A stretch of DNA of 64,000 bases, taken from Streptomyces sp. LUP47B. GTDB lineage: Bacteria > Actinomycetota > Actinomycetes > Streptomycetales > Streptomycetaceae. Every line of letters begins with the position of its first letter. Position 1 is the stretch's first letter. This document shows, piece after piece, positions 49,792 through 58,339 of the stretch. Location of the stretch: contig NZ_MJAH01000010.1 in assembly GCF_001746295.1 (NCBI RefSeq), forward strand, positions 86,793-150,792, written 5' to 3'. The translations under genes and the position numbers were made by a program. The notes below the pieces were generated by a model. It searched no databases. It saw nothing but the letters and a program-made list of their open reading frames with translations, and was not told the origin of the DNA.

Positions 49792-50715
49792 ATGCGAAGT
49801 GAGCCCGTGGTCCAGGTCCACGCCCTGGTGAAGCGGTACGGCACGAAGACCGCTGTGGACGGCCTCGACCTGGTGACCCGGGCGGGCGTGACCGCCGTAC
49901 TCGGGCCCAACGGCGCGGGAAAGACGACGACGGTCGAGACCTGCGAGGGATACCGGAAGCCGGACTCCGGCACGGTACGGGTCCTGGGCCTCGACCCGGT
50001 GCGGCAGGCCCGTGAGCTGCACCCGAGGATCGGCGTGATGCTGCAGTCCGGGGGCGTGTACTCGGGCGCCCGGGCCGACGAGATGCTGCGGCACGTGGCC
50101 AGGCTCCACGCACACCCGCTCGACGTGGACACGCTGATCGAGCGCCTGGGCCTCGGCGGCTGCGGCAGGACGACGTACCGGCGCCTGTCCGGAGGCCAGC
50201 AGCAGCGGCTGGCGCTCGCCATGGCCGTGGTCGGCCGCCCGGAGCTGGTGTTCCTGGACGAGCCGACCGCCGGCCTGGACCCACAGGCCCGCCGCTCGAC
50301 CTGGGACCTGGTCCGCGACCTGCGCGCGGACGGCGTCTCGGTCATCCTCACCACGCACTACATGGACGAGGCGGAGCAGCTCGCCGACGACGTGGCGATC
50401 ATCGACGGCGGCCGGGTCATCGCCCAGGGCAGCCCGGAGGAGCTGTGCCGGGGCGGCGCCGAGAACACCCTGCGCTTCATGGGCCGCCCCGGGCTCGACG
50501 TGGGCTCTCTCCTCAAGGCCCTCCCCGCCGACTGCTCAGCGGCGGAGCTGACCCCCGGCTCCTACCGGGTGGTCGGCAAGGTCAACCCGCAACTGCTGGC
50601 GACGGTGACGTCCTGGTGCGCCCAGCACGGCGTGATGCCGGAGAAGATCTCGGTGGAACGGCACACCCTGGAAGACGTGTTTCTGGAGCTCACGGGCAAG
50701 GAGTTGCGCTCATGA
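49792..50715 (+). CDS. ABC-2 exporter ATPase
   Basis: A 307-residue ATPase with Walker A GPNGAGKTT, Q-loop VMLQSGGVYSG, signature LSGGQQQR, Walker B LVFLDEPTAGLD and switch His in LTTHYMDEA. The C-terminal domain is typical of DrrA/CcmA-like exporters. Its last codons (LELTGKELRS) and the stop/start junction are duplicated 92 bp downstream. It works with the permease at 50804. Confidence 0.92.
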   Translation: MRSEPVVQVHALVKRYGTKTAVDGLDLVTRAGVTAVLGPNGAGKTTTVETCEGYRKPDSGTVRVLGLDPVRQARELHPRIGVMLQSGGVYSGARADEMLRHVARLHAHPLDVDTLIERLGLGGCGRTTYRRLSGGQQQRLALAMAVVGRPELVFLDEPTAGLDPQARRSTWDLVRDLRADGVSVILTTHYMDEAEQLADDVAIIDGGRVIAQGSPEELCRGGAENTLRFMGRPGLDVGSLLKALPADCSAAELTPGSYRVVGKVNPQLLATVTSWCAQHGVMPEKISVERHTLEDVFLELTGKELRS

Positions 50716-50809
50716 CGTCGGCCCGCACAAGGATCTGCCGGGGGTCCGGGGGTCGTCCCCCGGGAAGACACAGCCTGGAACTGACGGGCAAGGAGCTGCG
50801 CGCGTGACG
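50683..50809 (+). repeat. Duplicated ATPase-tail / start-codon junction flanking a palindrome
   Basis: The 35-bp stretch at 50683-50717 (end of the ATPase gene plus ATGACG) recurs at 50775-50809 with five substitutions. Between the copies is a perfect hairpin CCGGGGG-TCGT-CCCCCGG (50746-50763). The offset is 92 bp. The downstream copy provides the start of the permease gene. Confidence 0.8.
50712..50807 (+). CDS. 31-codon bridging ORF between ABC ATPase and permease
   Basis: The ATG overlaps the ATPase stop (ATGA) and its TGA overlaps the permease start (GTGA). It encodes MTSARTRICRG... ending LELTGKELRA, a copy of the ATPase C-terminus. It is most likely a by-product of the duplication that keeps ribosomes running through to the permease, rather than a functional peptide. 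Confidence 0.45.
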   Translation: MTSARTRICRGSGGRPPGRHSLELTGKELRA

Positions 50810-51574
50810 GCCACCGGTATGTACACCCCGAAGCCGGGCGCGGCACCGCTGGGGCGCATGATCGCGACCCAGGCGGTCCTGGAGACGAAGATGCTCCTGC
50901 GCAACGGCGAACAGCTCCTGCTGACGGTGGTGATCCCGACCCTGGTCCTGGTGCTGTTCAGCTCGGTGGACATCATCGACACCGACGAGGGCAAGGCGGT
51001 GGACTTCCTCACCCCCGGCGTCCTGGCCCTGGCGGTCATGTCGACGGCCTTCACGGGCCAGGCGATCGCGACCGGCTTCGAACGCCGATACGGCGTCCTG
51101 AAGCGCCTGGCCTCCTCCCCGCTCCCCCGCTGGGGCCTGATGACGGCGAAAACGGCGTCGGTCCTGGTGACGGAGATCCTCCAGGTGATCCTGCTGACGG
51201 TGATCGCCTTCACGCTGGGCTGGTCCCCGCACGGCAACCCGTTGTCCGTGCTGCTCCTGCTGATCCTGGGCACGGCGGCGTTCTCGGGTCTCGGCCTCCT
51301 GATGGCAGGCACCCTGAAGGCGGAGGCGACCCTGGCCGCGGCGAACCTGGTCTTTCTCCTGCTGCTGGTGGGCGGCGGAGTGATGGTCCCCCTGTCCAAG
51401 TTCCCTTCAGGCGCCCAGGACGTACTGGCCCTGCTGCCGATCACGGCCCTGTCGGACGGCCTGCGGGACGTGCTGCAGCACGGGGCCGGGATGCCGTGGG
51501 GCGACCTGGGGATTCTGGCGGTGTGGGCCGTGGCGGGCCTGGCCCTGGCCGGACGTTTCTTCCGCTGGGAGTAG
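50804..51574 (+). CDS. ABC-2 type exporter permease
   Basis: A 256-residue membrane protein with six predicted segments (LLLTVVIPTLVLVLFSSVDII, FLTPGVLALAVMSTAFTGQAIATGFERRYGVLKRL, VILLTVIAFTLGW, LLILGTAAFSGLGLLMAG, LVFLLLLVGGGVMVPLS and the C-terminal LAVWAVAGLALAGRFF). The F-E-R-R-x-G-V-L-K-R-L loop is the ABC-2 permease signature. The substrate is unknown; neighbouring heme A synthase suggests a housekeeping role. GTG 50804 overlaps the bridging ORF. Confidence 0.9.
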   Translation: MTATGMYTPKPGAAPLGRMIATQAVLETKMLLRNGEQLLLTVVIPTLVLVLFSSVDIIDTDEGKAVDFLTPGVLALAVMSTAFTGQAIATGFERRYGVLKRLASSPLPRWGLMTAKTASVLVTEILQVILLTVIAFTLGWSPHGNPLSVLLLLILGTAAFSGLGLLMAGTLKAEATLAAANLVFLLLLVGGGVMVPLSKFPSGAQDVLALLPITALSDGLRDVLQHGAGMPWGDLGILAVWAVAGLALAGRFFRWE

Positions 51575-51612
51575 GGGGCCCTCGTGAAAGCGTGCACAAG
51601 CGGCCCCCTACG

Positions 51613-52635
51613 ATGGAAAGCGTGCCGAACCTGACCCGCGCCGACGCCGTAGCGGCCGTCCGCAACCCGCTCGCCTTCATCGCCGCACGCTGGACCCCGA
51701 CTCCCCGGACGGTTCAGCGGGCGGCTCTCTCCGCGCTCGTCATGGCGGTGGTCATCGTGGTCACCGGCGGGGCGGTGCGGCTGACCGGGTCGGGGCTCGG
51801 GTGCCCGACCTGGCCCAAGTGCACGGACGACTCGCTGACCGCGACCAGCGCGATGGGCTTCCACGGCGCGATCGAGTTCGGCAACCGGATGCTGACGTAT
51901 GTGCTGTGCGCCGCCGTCGGGTGGGCGATCATCGCCGCGCGGTCCGAGAAGCCGTACCGGCGCAGCCTGACCCGGCTGGGCTGGGCGCAGTTCTGGATCG
52001 TGATGAGCAACGCGATCCTCGGCGGCATCGTCGTCCTCGTGGGGCTCAACCCGTACACCGTCGCGGCCCACTTCGTGGCGACGACGGCCCTGATCACGGT
52101 CGCCGCGGTGATGTGGCAGCGCACCCGCGAGGGCGACACGGCACCCCGTCCGCTGGTCGGCAAGCCCGTGCAGCAGCTGGTGTGGTTCCTGGTCGCGGCC
52201 GCCGCCCTGCTGATCCTGGTCGGCACGGTCGTGACCGGCGCCGGACCGCACGCCGGTGACTCCAGCGAGGTCGACCGGATGCCGCTGGACTGGGAGACGG
52301 TGGCCAAGGTGCACGCCGTCCTGGCCTGGATCGTGGTGTCGCTGACCTTTGCCCTGTGGTTCATCCTCAAGGCGGTCGACGCCCCCAAGGGGCCCCTGCA
52401 CCGCACCCGCGACCTCTTCCTGGTCCTCCTCTCCCAGGGCGTGATCGGCTACGTCCAGTACTTCACCGATCTGCCAGAGTTCCTGGTCGGCCTGCACATG
52501 CTCGGCTCGGCCCTGGTGTGGATCGCGGTCCTGCGTGTCCTGCTGGCCCTGCGGGAGCGGTCCGAGGGTGATTCGGCCGAGGTCCCGGCTCAGTCGTACG
52601 CCGCCACCAGTCCGTCGATCGCCGGGCCCAGGTAG
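51613..52635 (+). CDS. ctaA: Heme A synthase
   Basis: A 340-residue, eight-segment membrane protein of the CtaA/COX15 family. The four haem-ligand histidines are in GFHGAIEFGNR, VAAHFVATT, KVHAVLAW and GLHMLGSAL, with the conserved Glu in the first. A Cys pair (GCPTWPKC) lies in the first extracellular loop; the second pair known from some relatives is absent. It converts heme O to heme A for cytochrome aa3; ctaB, which makes heme O, is 2.3 kb away. ATG 51613 lacks a Shine-Dalgarno sequence and may be leaderless; GTG 51622 is an alternative. The 3' end overlaps the convergent gene by 46 bp. Confidence 0.92.
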   Translation: MESVPNLTRADAVAAVRNPLAFIAARWTPTPRTVQRAALSALVMAVVIVVTGGAVRLTGSGLGCPTWPKCTDDSLTATSAMGFHGAIEFGNRMLTYVLCAAVGWAIIAARSEKPYRRSLTRLGWAQFWIVMSNAILGGIVVLVGLNPYTVAAHFVATTALITVAAVMWQRTREGDTAPRPLVGKPVQQLVWFLVAAAALLILVGTVVTGAGPHAGDSSEVDRMPLDWETVAKVHAVLAWIVVSLTFALWFILKAVDAPKGPLHRTRDLFLVLLSQGVIGYVQYFTDLPEFLVGLHMLGSALVWIAVLRVLLALRERSEGDSAEVPAQSYAATSPSIAGPR

Positions 52636-53306
52636 CCGCGGGTCAGCGCTGCCCTGTTCTCGACGGCGGGTCCGGGCTCGCCGTAGCGCCGCCCCCGGAT
52701 GTCCTCGACGACCTCCACGGGCGCCCCGAGTCCCGGCAGCCGTTCCAGCGCCTCGCGCTTGCTGATCAGTCGCCCCTCCCGCAGGGTGACGCTCGCGCGG
52801 GCGAAGGTCAGCAGCCCCAGGTCGACCCACACGTCCCTGGTCCACAGCGGCGCGTTGTCGAGGGCCGGGCGCCAGAAGTCGCGCTGGTCACGGACGACGA
52901 AGTCGGCGAGCTCGCGGTCCGACACCGGCGGCAGCAGTTCCGCGGGCTGTCTCCCCAGCAAGACCCGCCCGAAGCTGTGCAGTTCACGCCGGGTCACCGG
53001 GGTGACCGGCCGCTTGAACAGCTCCTCGTGCGCCCAGGTGAGGTGGCGGCGGTCCATGTCGGCCGAGGGCGTCAGGTAGGTGCAGTGCAGGTACCCGGAC
53101 AGTGGCTCGGCCCGCAGCCGGGCGTGTGCCTTCGCCAGCCGCCAGACCGTGCGGGGTGTCAGCGAGGGCAGGATGGCGATCAGGTCCAGGTCGCTGCGGC
53201 CCTCCTGGTAGTCGCCGCCCGCGAGGGAACCGTGGGCCCAGACGGCGACGGGCGTGAGCGGGGCGAGTCCGGTCAGGAAGCGGTCGAGTAACACCTCGGT
53301 CTGCAT
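52590..53306 (-). CDS. Nucleotidyltransferase-fold protein
   Basis: A 238-residue protein with the polymerase-beta-type nucleotidyltransferase motif: AHGSLAGGDYQEGRSDLDLIAIL, i.e. GS...DxD. It resembles streptomycin adenylyltransferase-like (AadA) proteins but lacks their usual C-terminal signature, so a drug substrate is not proposed. It overlaps the 3' end of ctaA in antisense by 46 bp. Confidence 0.82.
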   Translation of the reverse strand: MQTEVLLDRFLTGLAPLTPVAVWAHGSLAGGDYQEGRSDLDLIAILPSLTPRTVWRLAKAHARLRAEPLSGYLHCTYLTPSADMDRRHLTWAHEELFKRPVTPVTRRELHSFGRVLLGRQPAELLPPVSDRELADFVVRDQRDFWRPALDNAPLWTRDVWVDLGLLTFARASVTLREGRLISKREALERLPGLGAPVEVVEDIRGRRYGEPGPAVENRAALTRGYLGPAIDGLVAAYD

Positions 53307-53324
53307 GCACCCATCCTGTACAGC

Positions 53325-54431
53325 TCACTCCAGCCCGTACACCCTGCGCGCGTTCCCCGCCGCGATGAGGCCCGCCACCCGCTGCGCGTCCGCCAGTGAC
53401 CAGGCCCCCTCCGCGACCCAGCCGCCCAGCACCCGGGCCAGCGCCTCGCGGAACAGGTGGGCGCCCACGACATGCAGTTCGGGCAGGCTGTGGGCCCCGC
53501 TGGAGAAGACGATCTTGCCGAAGGGGGCCAGTTCCAGGATCTCCGCGAGGACGGTCGCCGCGCGGGCGCCGGTGCGGACGAGGGCGGCTCCGGAGTCGGC
53601 GTAGACGTGCGGGAAGACGCCGGCGAGATGGGCGGCGTGCCGGTGGTAGGGGTAGCTGTGCAGCAGGACCAGGTCGGTGCCCAGACCCGCGGTGGCCCGG
53701 ACGAAGTCGGTGAGCAGGACGGGATCGGTGCGGTCGATACGCAGACCCGGTTCGCCGAGCCCGGCGTGCAGCTGGAGGGGCAGGCCCGAGGCGGCCGCGA
53801 TCCACAGCAGGTGCCGTAGGAGAACCGGGTCGGACAGCTCGCCGCCCACCCGGCGGCCCGCCAGCCATCGGCCCGCCGCGCCCCGCACCTCTCCCGGACC
53901 CGGCGGCTCGGGCGCGAGCGCCAGGCCGTGTCGTACCCCCGCCACCGACGTGAAGGCGACCGCGCTCGCGGCGGCTCCGTGCACCGACTCGGCGAGGTTG
54001 GCGAGGAAGGACTCGACGGTGCCGGAGGTGTCGGCGACCTGTTCGGCGAGGAGCTCCAGGCGCACGATCTCGCGGGCCTCGGCGGCCGCGGCGGAGGCCA
54101 GCTCGGTGGGTCCGGTGAGGTCACCGGGCAGCCCGGTGTCGACCAGATACGTAGTGATTCCGCTGCCGCGCAGCAGCCTGCGACCCGCTTCCAGTACGCC
54201 GAGTTCCCGGCGCCGGGCCAGATAGCGGGCGGGCGGACAGTGCGGTTCCAGACCGAGCAGGGGCGGGCACCATCGCCGTACGGCGAAACCGGTCTGGGTG
54301 TCGAACAGCGTGGTCCCGGCGGCGGGCGGGCCCTCGGTGCGGGCCAGCTGGGTCTCGAAGGTGCCGAGACCCAGCTCCGTCCTCAGCACGCCGTGGCAGT
54401 ACTGGTCCACGAGGGACGGCGTTTCGATCAT
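53325..54431 (-). CDS. Amidohydrolase-2-family metal-dependent hydrolase
   Basis: A 368-residue TIM-barrel amidohydrolase. Motifs include LVDQYCHGVL (first strand His), LQLHAGLGEPGLR, LLHSYPYHRHAAHLA and FSSGAHSLPE, and a C-terminal NARRVYGL. This arrangement resembles the amidohydrolase domain associated with glutamine-synthetase-like proteins (FluG/GlnT-type), where the product is unknown. ATG 54431 with GGGGAG six bases upstream is chosen; GTG 54467 is possible. It is 18 bp upstream of the nucleotidyltransferase gene, forming a two-gene unit. Confidence 0.82.
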   Translation of the reverse strand: MIETPSLVDQYCHGVLRTELGLGTFETQLARTEGPPAAGTTLFDTQTGFAVRRWCPPLLGLEPHCPPARYLARRRELGVLEAGRRLLRGSGITTYLVDTGLPGDLTGPTELASAAAAEAREIVRLELLAEQVADTSGTVESFLANLAESVHGAAASAVAFTSVAGVRHGLALAPEPPGPGEVRGAAGRWLAGRRVGGELSDPVLLRHLLWIAAASGLPLQLHAGLGEPGLRIDRTDPVLLTDFVRATAGLGTDLVLLHSYPYHRHAAHLAGVFPHVYADSGAALVRTGARAATVLAEILELAPFGKIVFSSGAHSLPELHVVGAHLFREALARVLGGWVAEGAWSLADAQRVAGLIAAGNARRVYGLE

Positions 54432-54534
54432 CCGGGCTCCCCGATGCTGGACCGTGTCGCTGCTCACAGGTCCTAACGGGTGAACCGGGCATCAGGTGCT
54501 GCTGTCGCACACCCCGTACGAAAACCGGCAGACC

Positions 54535-54867
54535 TCAGCCGTTCGACGGGCCGCCGACCTGGATGCCCGCCATCCGGGTCCACTCGTACGGCCCCGTCCT
54601 CACCTTCGCGGCGAACTCGCCGTCGAACTCCTCGTGAACGGTGATGCCGGACTTCTCGACGGCCTTCTCGGCGATCCCGTACGTGGGGGCCATCAGGTCG
54701 CCCCAGCCGCCGTCCTCGCCGACGAGGACGATCCGGGCGCCGCGCTCGCCGACGTAGGCCAGCTGGCCCTCGGCGCCGCCGTGCTCCTTGGAGAAGGCGC
54801 TGATCTGCTTGGCGAGGCGGGCGGCCTTGCGCTCGGCCTTCGCGTCAACCTGCTGCGTGTCTGCCAT
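54535..54867 (-). CDS. Conserved hypothetical protein
   Basis: A 110-residue soluble protein that I do not recognise. The N-terminal third is a charged helix (DAKAERKAARLAKQISAFSKEHGG), followed by alternating strands (GQLAYVGERGARIVLVGEDGGWGDLMAPTYGIAEKAVEKSG). No signal peptide or motif. It lies 44 bp downstream of ctaB on the same strand. Confidence 0.75.
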   Translation of the reverse strand: MADTQQVDAKAERKAARLAKQISAFSKEHGGAEGQLAYVGERGARIVLVGEDGGWGDLMAPTYGIAEKAVEKSGITVHEEFDGEFAAKVRTGPYEWTRMAGIQVGGPSNG

Positions 54868-54911
54868 GACCAGGATGCTACCGACGGGTAGAGGCAACGG
54901 CGACGTGACCC

Positions 54912-55859
54912 TTACCTCAGGAAGGGGTCGACCGCCACCGCGAGGAAGAGGATCGACACATAGGTGATCGACCAGTGGAACAGCCGCATCTCCTTGAGCT
55001 TCGCGCCCGTCACCTCGGCCCTGGCGCGGTTCTGCAGTCCGTGCGCCTCCCACAGCCAGAAGCCGCCGGCGAGCAGCGCGACCGCCGTGTAGAACCAGCC
55101 GGTGTAGCCGAGCGGCTGAAGCAGCAGCGACACCCCGACCATCACCCAGCTGTAGAGGACGATCTGCTTGGCGACCACCTTGTTGGAGGCGACCACCGGC
55201 AGCATCGGTACGCCCACGCGCGCGTAGTCCTCGCGCACCTTCATGGACAGCGGCCAGTAGTGCGGCGGCGTCCAGAAGAACATGACCAGGAAGAGGATGA
55301 TCGGCGCCCACGCCATGGAGTTCGTGACGGACGACCAGCCGATGAGGACCGGGAGGCAGCCGGCGATGCCGCCCCACACGATGTTCTGCGAGGTACGGCG
55401 CTTGAGGATCATCGTGTAGACGACGACGTAGAAGAGGAGCGCTCCGAGGGAGAGCCAGGCGCTCAGCCAGTTGACGGTGAGCCCGAACAGGAGCGTCGAG
55501 ACGACCGCCAGCGTGATGCCGAAGGCCAGACACTCGCGCGGCGACACCATGCCGGTCACCAGTGGACGCTGCGAGGTGCGGTCCATGAGCGCGTCGATGT
55601 CGCGGTCGATGTACATGTTGAGCGCGTTGGCGCCGCCCGCCGAGAGGTAGCCGCCGACACAGGTGAGCAGGACCAGCTTCAGGTCCGGCACCCCCTGCTG
55701 CGCCAGGAACATCACCGGAACGGTGGTGATGAGCAGCAGCTCGATGATCCGAGGCTTGGTCAGCGCCACGAACGCCTTGACACGGGCCCCGAACGGCCGG
55801 TGAACCGGGCTCTGGCTCGCACCGAGCACACCCGCTGGACGGGATTCGACGGCCGTCAC
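54912..55859 (-). CDS. ctaB: Protoheme IX farnesyltransferase (heme O synthase)
   Basis: A 315-residue UbiA-family prenyltransferase with about nine membrane segments and the two Asp motifs: NALNMYIDRDIDALMDRT and the YWPLSMKVREDYARVGVPMLP segment. It farnesylates haem B to haem O for terminal oxidase. GTG 55859 with AGGGG five bases upstream is preferred over GTG 55865. It diverges from tkt across a 359-bp region. Confidence 0.93.
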   Translation of the reverse strand: MTAVESRPAGVLGASQSPVHRPFGARVKAFVALTKPRIIELLLITTVPVMFLAQQGVPDLKLVLLTCVGGYLSAGGANALNMYIDRDIDALMDRTSQRPLVTGMVSPRECLAFGITLAVVSTLLFGLTVNWLSAWLSLGALLFYVVVYTMILKRRTSQNIVWGGIAGCLPVLIGWSSVTNSMAWAPIILFLVMFFWTPPHYWPLSMKVREDYARVGVPMLPVVASNKVVAKQIVLYSWVMVGVSLLLQPLGYTGWFYTAVALLAGGFWLWEAHGLQNRARAEVTGAKLKEMRLFHWSITYVSILFLAVAVDPFLR

Positions 55860-56218
55860 GCACACCCCTACAGAGACATCCCAGCAAGCCTCGCCCGTGT
55901 GAAGTCGCGGTAAAGGCTCGCGCGTACCACGCCACTGTAGACGTTGCCCATACCCCGGTATTCGCGGGGGTCGGGTCGTGTCCGGGGACGCCCCCGGAAG
56001 AGCTCGGGCGCACTCGGTTGAGCACTCTTACGAGCGGCTGCGTATTCAGTTGCCGAATGCGGTACGGGCCAGTCGGGAGGCGGATGTCCGCACGGCCCGG
56101 CAGTCTGGAATGACTCGAAAAAACGCACGTACTTACGGGGGTAGGCTCGACAACGGCCGGGCGTCCCGTGCACCGGCATTCGACATGCGTGACATGTGGA
56201 GAGGAGCCCTGACCCAGG
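55860..56218. promoter_or_regulatory. Divergent intergenic region between ctaB and tkt
   Basis: About 360 bp without a convincing gene. It should hold promoters for both ctaB and the tkt-tal-zwf-opcA-pgl operon. Possible -10-like TAGGCT at about 56144-56149; no matching -35 is clear. No strong palindrome is seen. Confidence 0.4.
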
Positions 56219-58306
56219 GTGAGCACCAAGCCGACCACCACAGACCTCGAGTGGACCGAGTTGGACCAGCGGGCCGTCGACACCGCCCGCGTCCTGGCCG
56301 CCGACGCCGTACAGAAGGTCGGAAACGGCCATCCGGGTACGGCGATGAGCCTGGCGCCCGCCGCCTACACCCTCTTCCAGAAGGTGATGCGGCACGACCC
56401 GGCCGACCCCGACTGGGTCGGACGCGACCGCTTCGTGCTGTCCGCCGGCCACTCGTCCCTGACCCTCTACACCCAGCTGTACCTGGCCGGTTTCGGCCTG
56501 GAGCTGGATGACCTGAAGGCGTTCCGCACCTGGGGCTCGAAGACCCCGGGCCACCCGGAGTACGGCCACACCAAGGGCGTCGAGACGACCACCGGTCCGC
56601 TCGGCCAGGGTGTCGCCAACGCCGTCGGCATGGCGATGGCCGCCCGCTACGAGCGCGGTCTGTTCGACCCGGAGGCCCCCGAGGGCACCTCCCCCTTCGA
56701 CCACTTCGTCTTCGCCATCGCCGGTGACGGCTGCCTCCAGGAGGGCATCTCCGCCGAGGCGTCCTCGATGGCCGGCCACCAGAAGCTCGGCAACCTCGTC
56801 CTGCTGTGGGACGACAACCACATCTCGATCGAGGGCGACACCGAGACGGCCGTCTCCGAGGACACCGTCAAGCGCTACGAGGCGTACGGCTGGCACGTCC
56901 AGCGTGTCGCGCCGCAGGCCAACGGTGACCTCGACCCGGTCGCGATCTTCGAGGCGATCCAGAAGGCGAAGGCGGTCACCGACCGGCCGTCCTTCATCGC
57001 GATGCGCTCGATCATCGCCTGGCCCGCCCCGAACGCCCAGAACACCGAGGCCGCACACGGCTCGGCGCTCGGCGACGACGAGGTCGCGGCGACCAAGCGG
57101 GTGCTGGGCTTCGACCCGGAGCAGTCCTTCGAGGTCGCGGACGAGGTCATCGAGCACACCCGCCAGGCGCTGGAGCGCGGCCGTCAGGCCAGGGCCGAGT
57201 GGGAGAAGTCCTTCCAGGAGTGGCGGAGCAACAACACCGAGCGCGCGGCCGAGTTCGACCGCATCGCCGCGGGTGAGCTGCCCAAGGACTGGGAGTCCTC
57301 GATTCCGGTCTTCGAGCCCGGCAAGGGTGTCGCCACCCGTGCCGCGTCCGGCAAGGTCCTCCAGGCCCTCGGCGCGGTCATCCCCGAGCTGTGGGGCGGC
57401 TCGGCCGACCTCGCGGGCTCGAACAACACCACGATCGACAAGAACAGTTCGTTCCTCCCGGCGGACAACCCGCTGCCGGAGGCGGACCCGTACGGCCGCA
57501 CGATCCACTTCGGTATCCGCGAGCACTCCATGGCCGCGGAGATGAACGGCATCGCGCTGCACGGCAACACCCGTATCTACGGCGGTACGTTCCTCGTCTT
57601 CTCCGACTACATGCGCAACGCCGTCCGGCTCTCGGCGTTGATGCACCTGCCGGTGACGTACGTGTGGACGCACGACTCCATCGGTCTCGGCGAGGACGGC
57701 CCGACGCACCAGCCGGTCGAGCACGTCGCCGCGCTGCGCGCCATCCCCGGCCTGAACGTGGTCCGCCCGGCCGACGCCAACGAGACCGCGATCGCCTGGC
57801 GCGAGATCCTCAAGCGCTGGACCAAGGAGTTCGGCAAGGGTGCCCCGCACGGTCTGGCGCTGACCCGTCAGGGCGTGCCGACGTACGAGCCCAACGAGGA
57901 CGCTGTCAAGGGCGGTTACGTCCTGTTCGAGGCCTCCACCGGGACTCCCGAGGTCATTCTCATCGCCACCGGTTCCGAGGTGCACGTCGCCGTCGAGGCA
58001 CGCGAGCAGCTGGAAGCCGACGGGGTGCCGACGCGCGTCGTGTCCATGCCGTCCGTGGAGTGGTTCGAGGAGCAGGACCAGGGGTACCGGGACAGCGTCC
58101 TGCCCCCGGCCGTGAGGGCTCGTGTCGCGGTCGAGGCGGGTATCGGTCTCAGCTGGCACAAGTACGTCGGGGACGCCGGTCGCATCGTTTCCCTGGAGCA
58201 CTTCGGTGCTTCCGCGGACGGCAAGGTCCTCTTCCAGGAATTCGGCTTCACTGGCGAGAACGTGGCCGCGAAGGCGCGGGAATCTCTCGCCGCCGCCCAG
58301 CGCTGA
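56219..58306 (+). CDS. tkt: Transketolase
   Basis: A 695-residue thiamine-diphosphate enzyme. It has GNGHPGTAMSLAP, the ThDP motif GDGCLQEGISAEASSMAGHQKLGNLVLLWDDN and the transketolase HFGIREHSMAAEMNGIALHG segment in the second domain. It moves two-carbon units in the non-oxidative pentose phosphate pathway. It is the first gene of a five-gene operon. GTG 56219 follows AGGAG by a long spacing (12 nt). Confidence 0.96.
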   Translation: MSTKPTTTDLEWTELDQRAVDTARVLAADAVQKVGNGHPGTAMSLAPAAYTLFQKVMRHDPADPDWVGRDRFVLSAGHSSLTLYTQLYLAGFGLELDDLKAFRTWGSKTPGHPEYGHTKGVETTTGPLGQGVANAVGMAMAARYERGLFDPEAPEGTSPFDHFVFAIAGDGCLQEGISAEASSMAGHQKLGNLVLLWDDNHISIEGDTETAVSEDTVKRYEAYGWHVQRVAPQANGDLDPVAIFEAIQKAKAVTDRPSFIAMRSIIAWPAPNAQNTEAAHGSALGDDEVAATKRVLGFDPEQSFEVADEVIEHTRQALERGRQARAEWEKSFQEWRSNNTERAAEFDRIAAGELPKDWESSIPVFEPGKGVATRAASGKVLQALGAVIPELWGGSADLAGSNNTTIDKNSSFLPADNPLPEADPYGRTIHFGIREHSMAAEMNGIALHGNTRIYGGTFLVFSDYMRNAVRLSALMHLPVTYVWTHDSIGLGEDGPTHQPVEHVAALRAIPGLNVVRPADANETAIAWREILKRWTKEFGKGAPHGLALTRQGVPTYEPNEDAVKGGYVLFEASTGTPEVILIATGSEVHVAVEAREQLEADGVPTRVVSMPSVEWFEEQDQGYRDSVLPPAVRARVAVEAGIGLSWHKYVGDAGRIVSLEHFGASADGKVLFQEFGFTGENVAAKARESLAAAQR

Positions 58307-58339
58307 CGCTCACATACGACACGTAGGAGATGTAATTCC

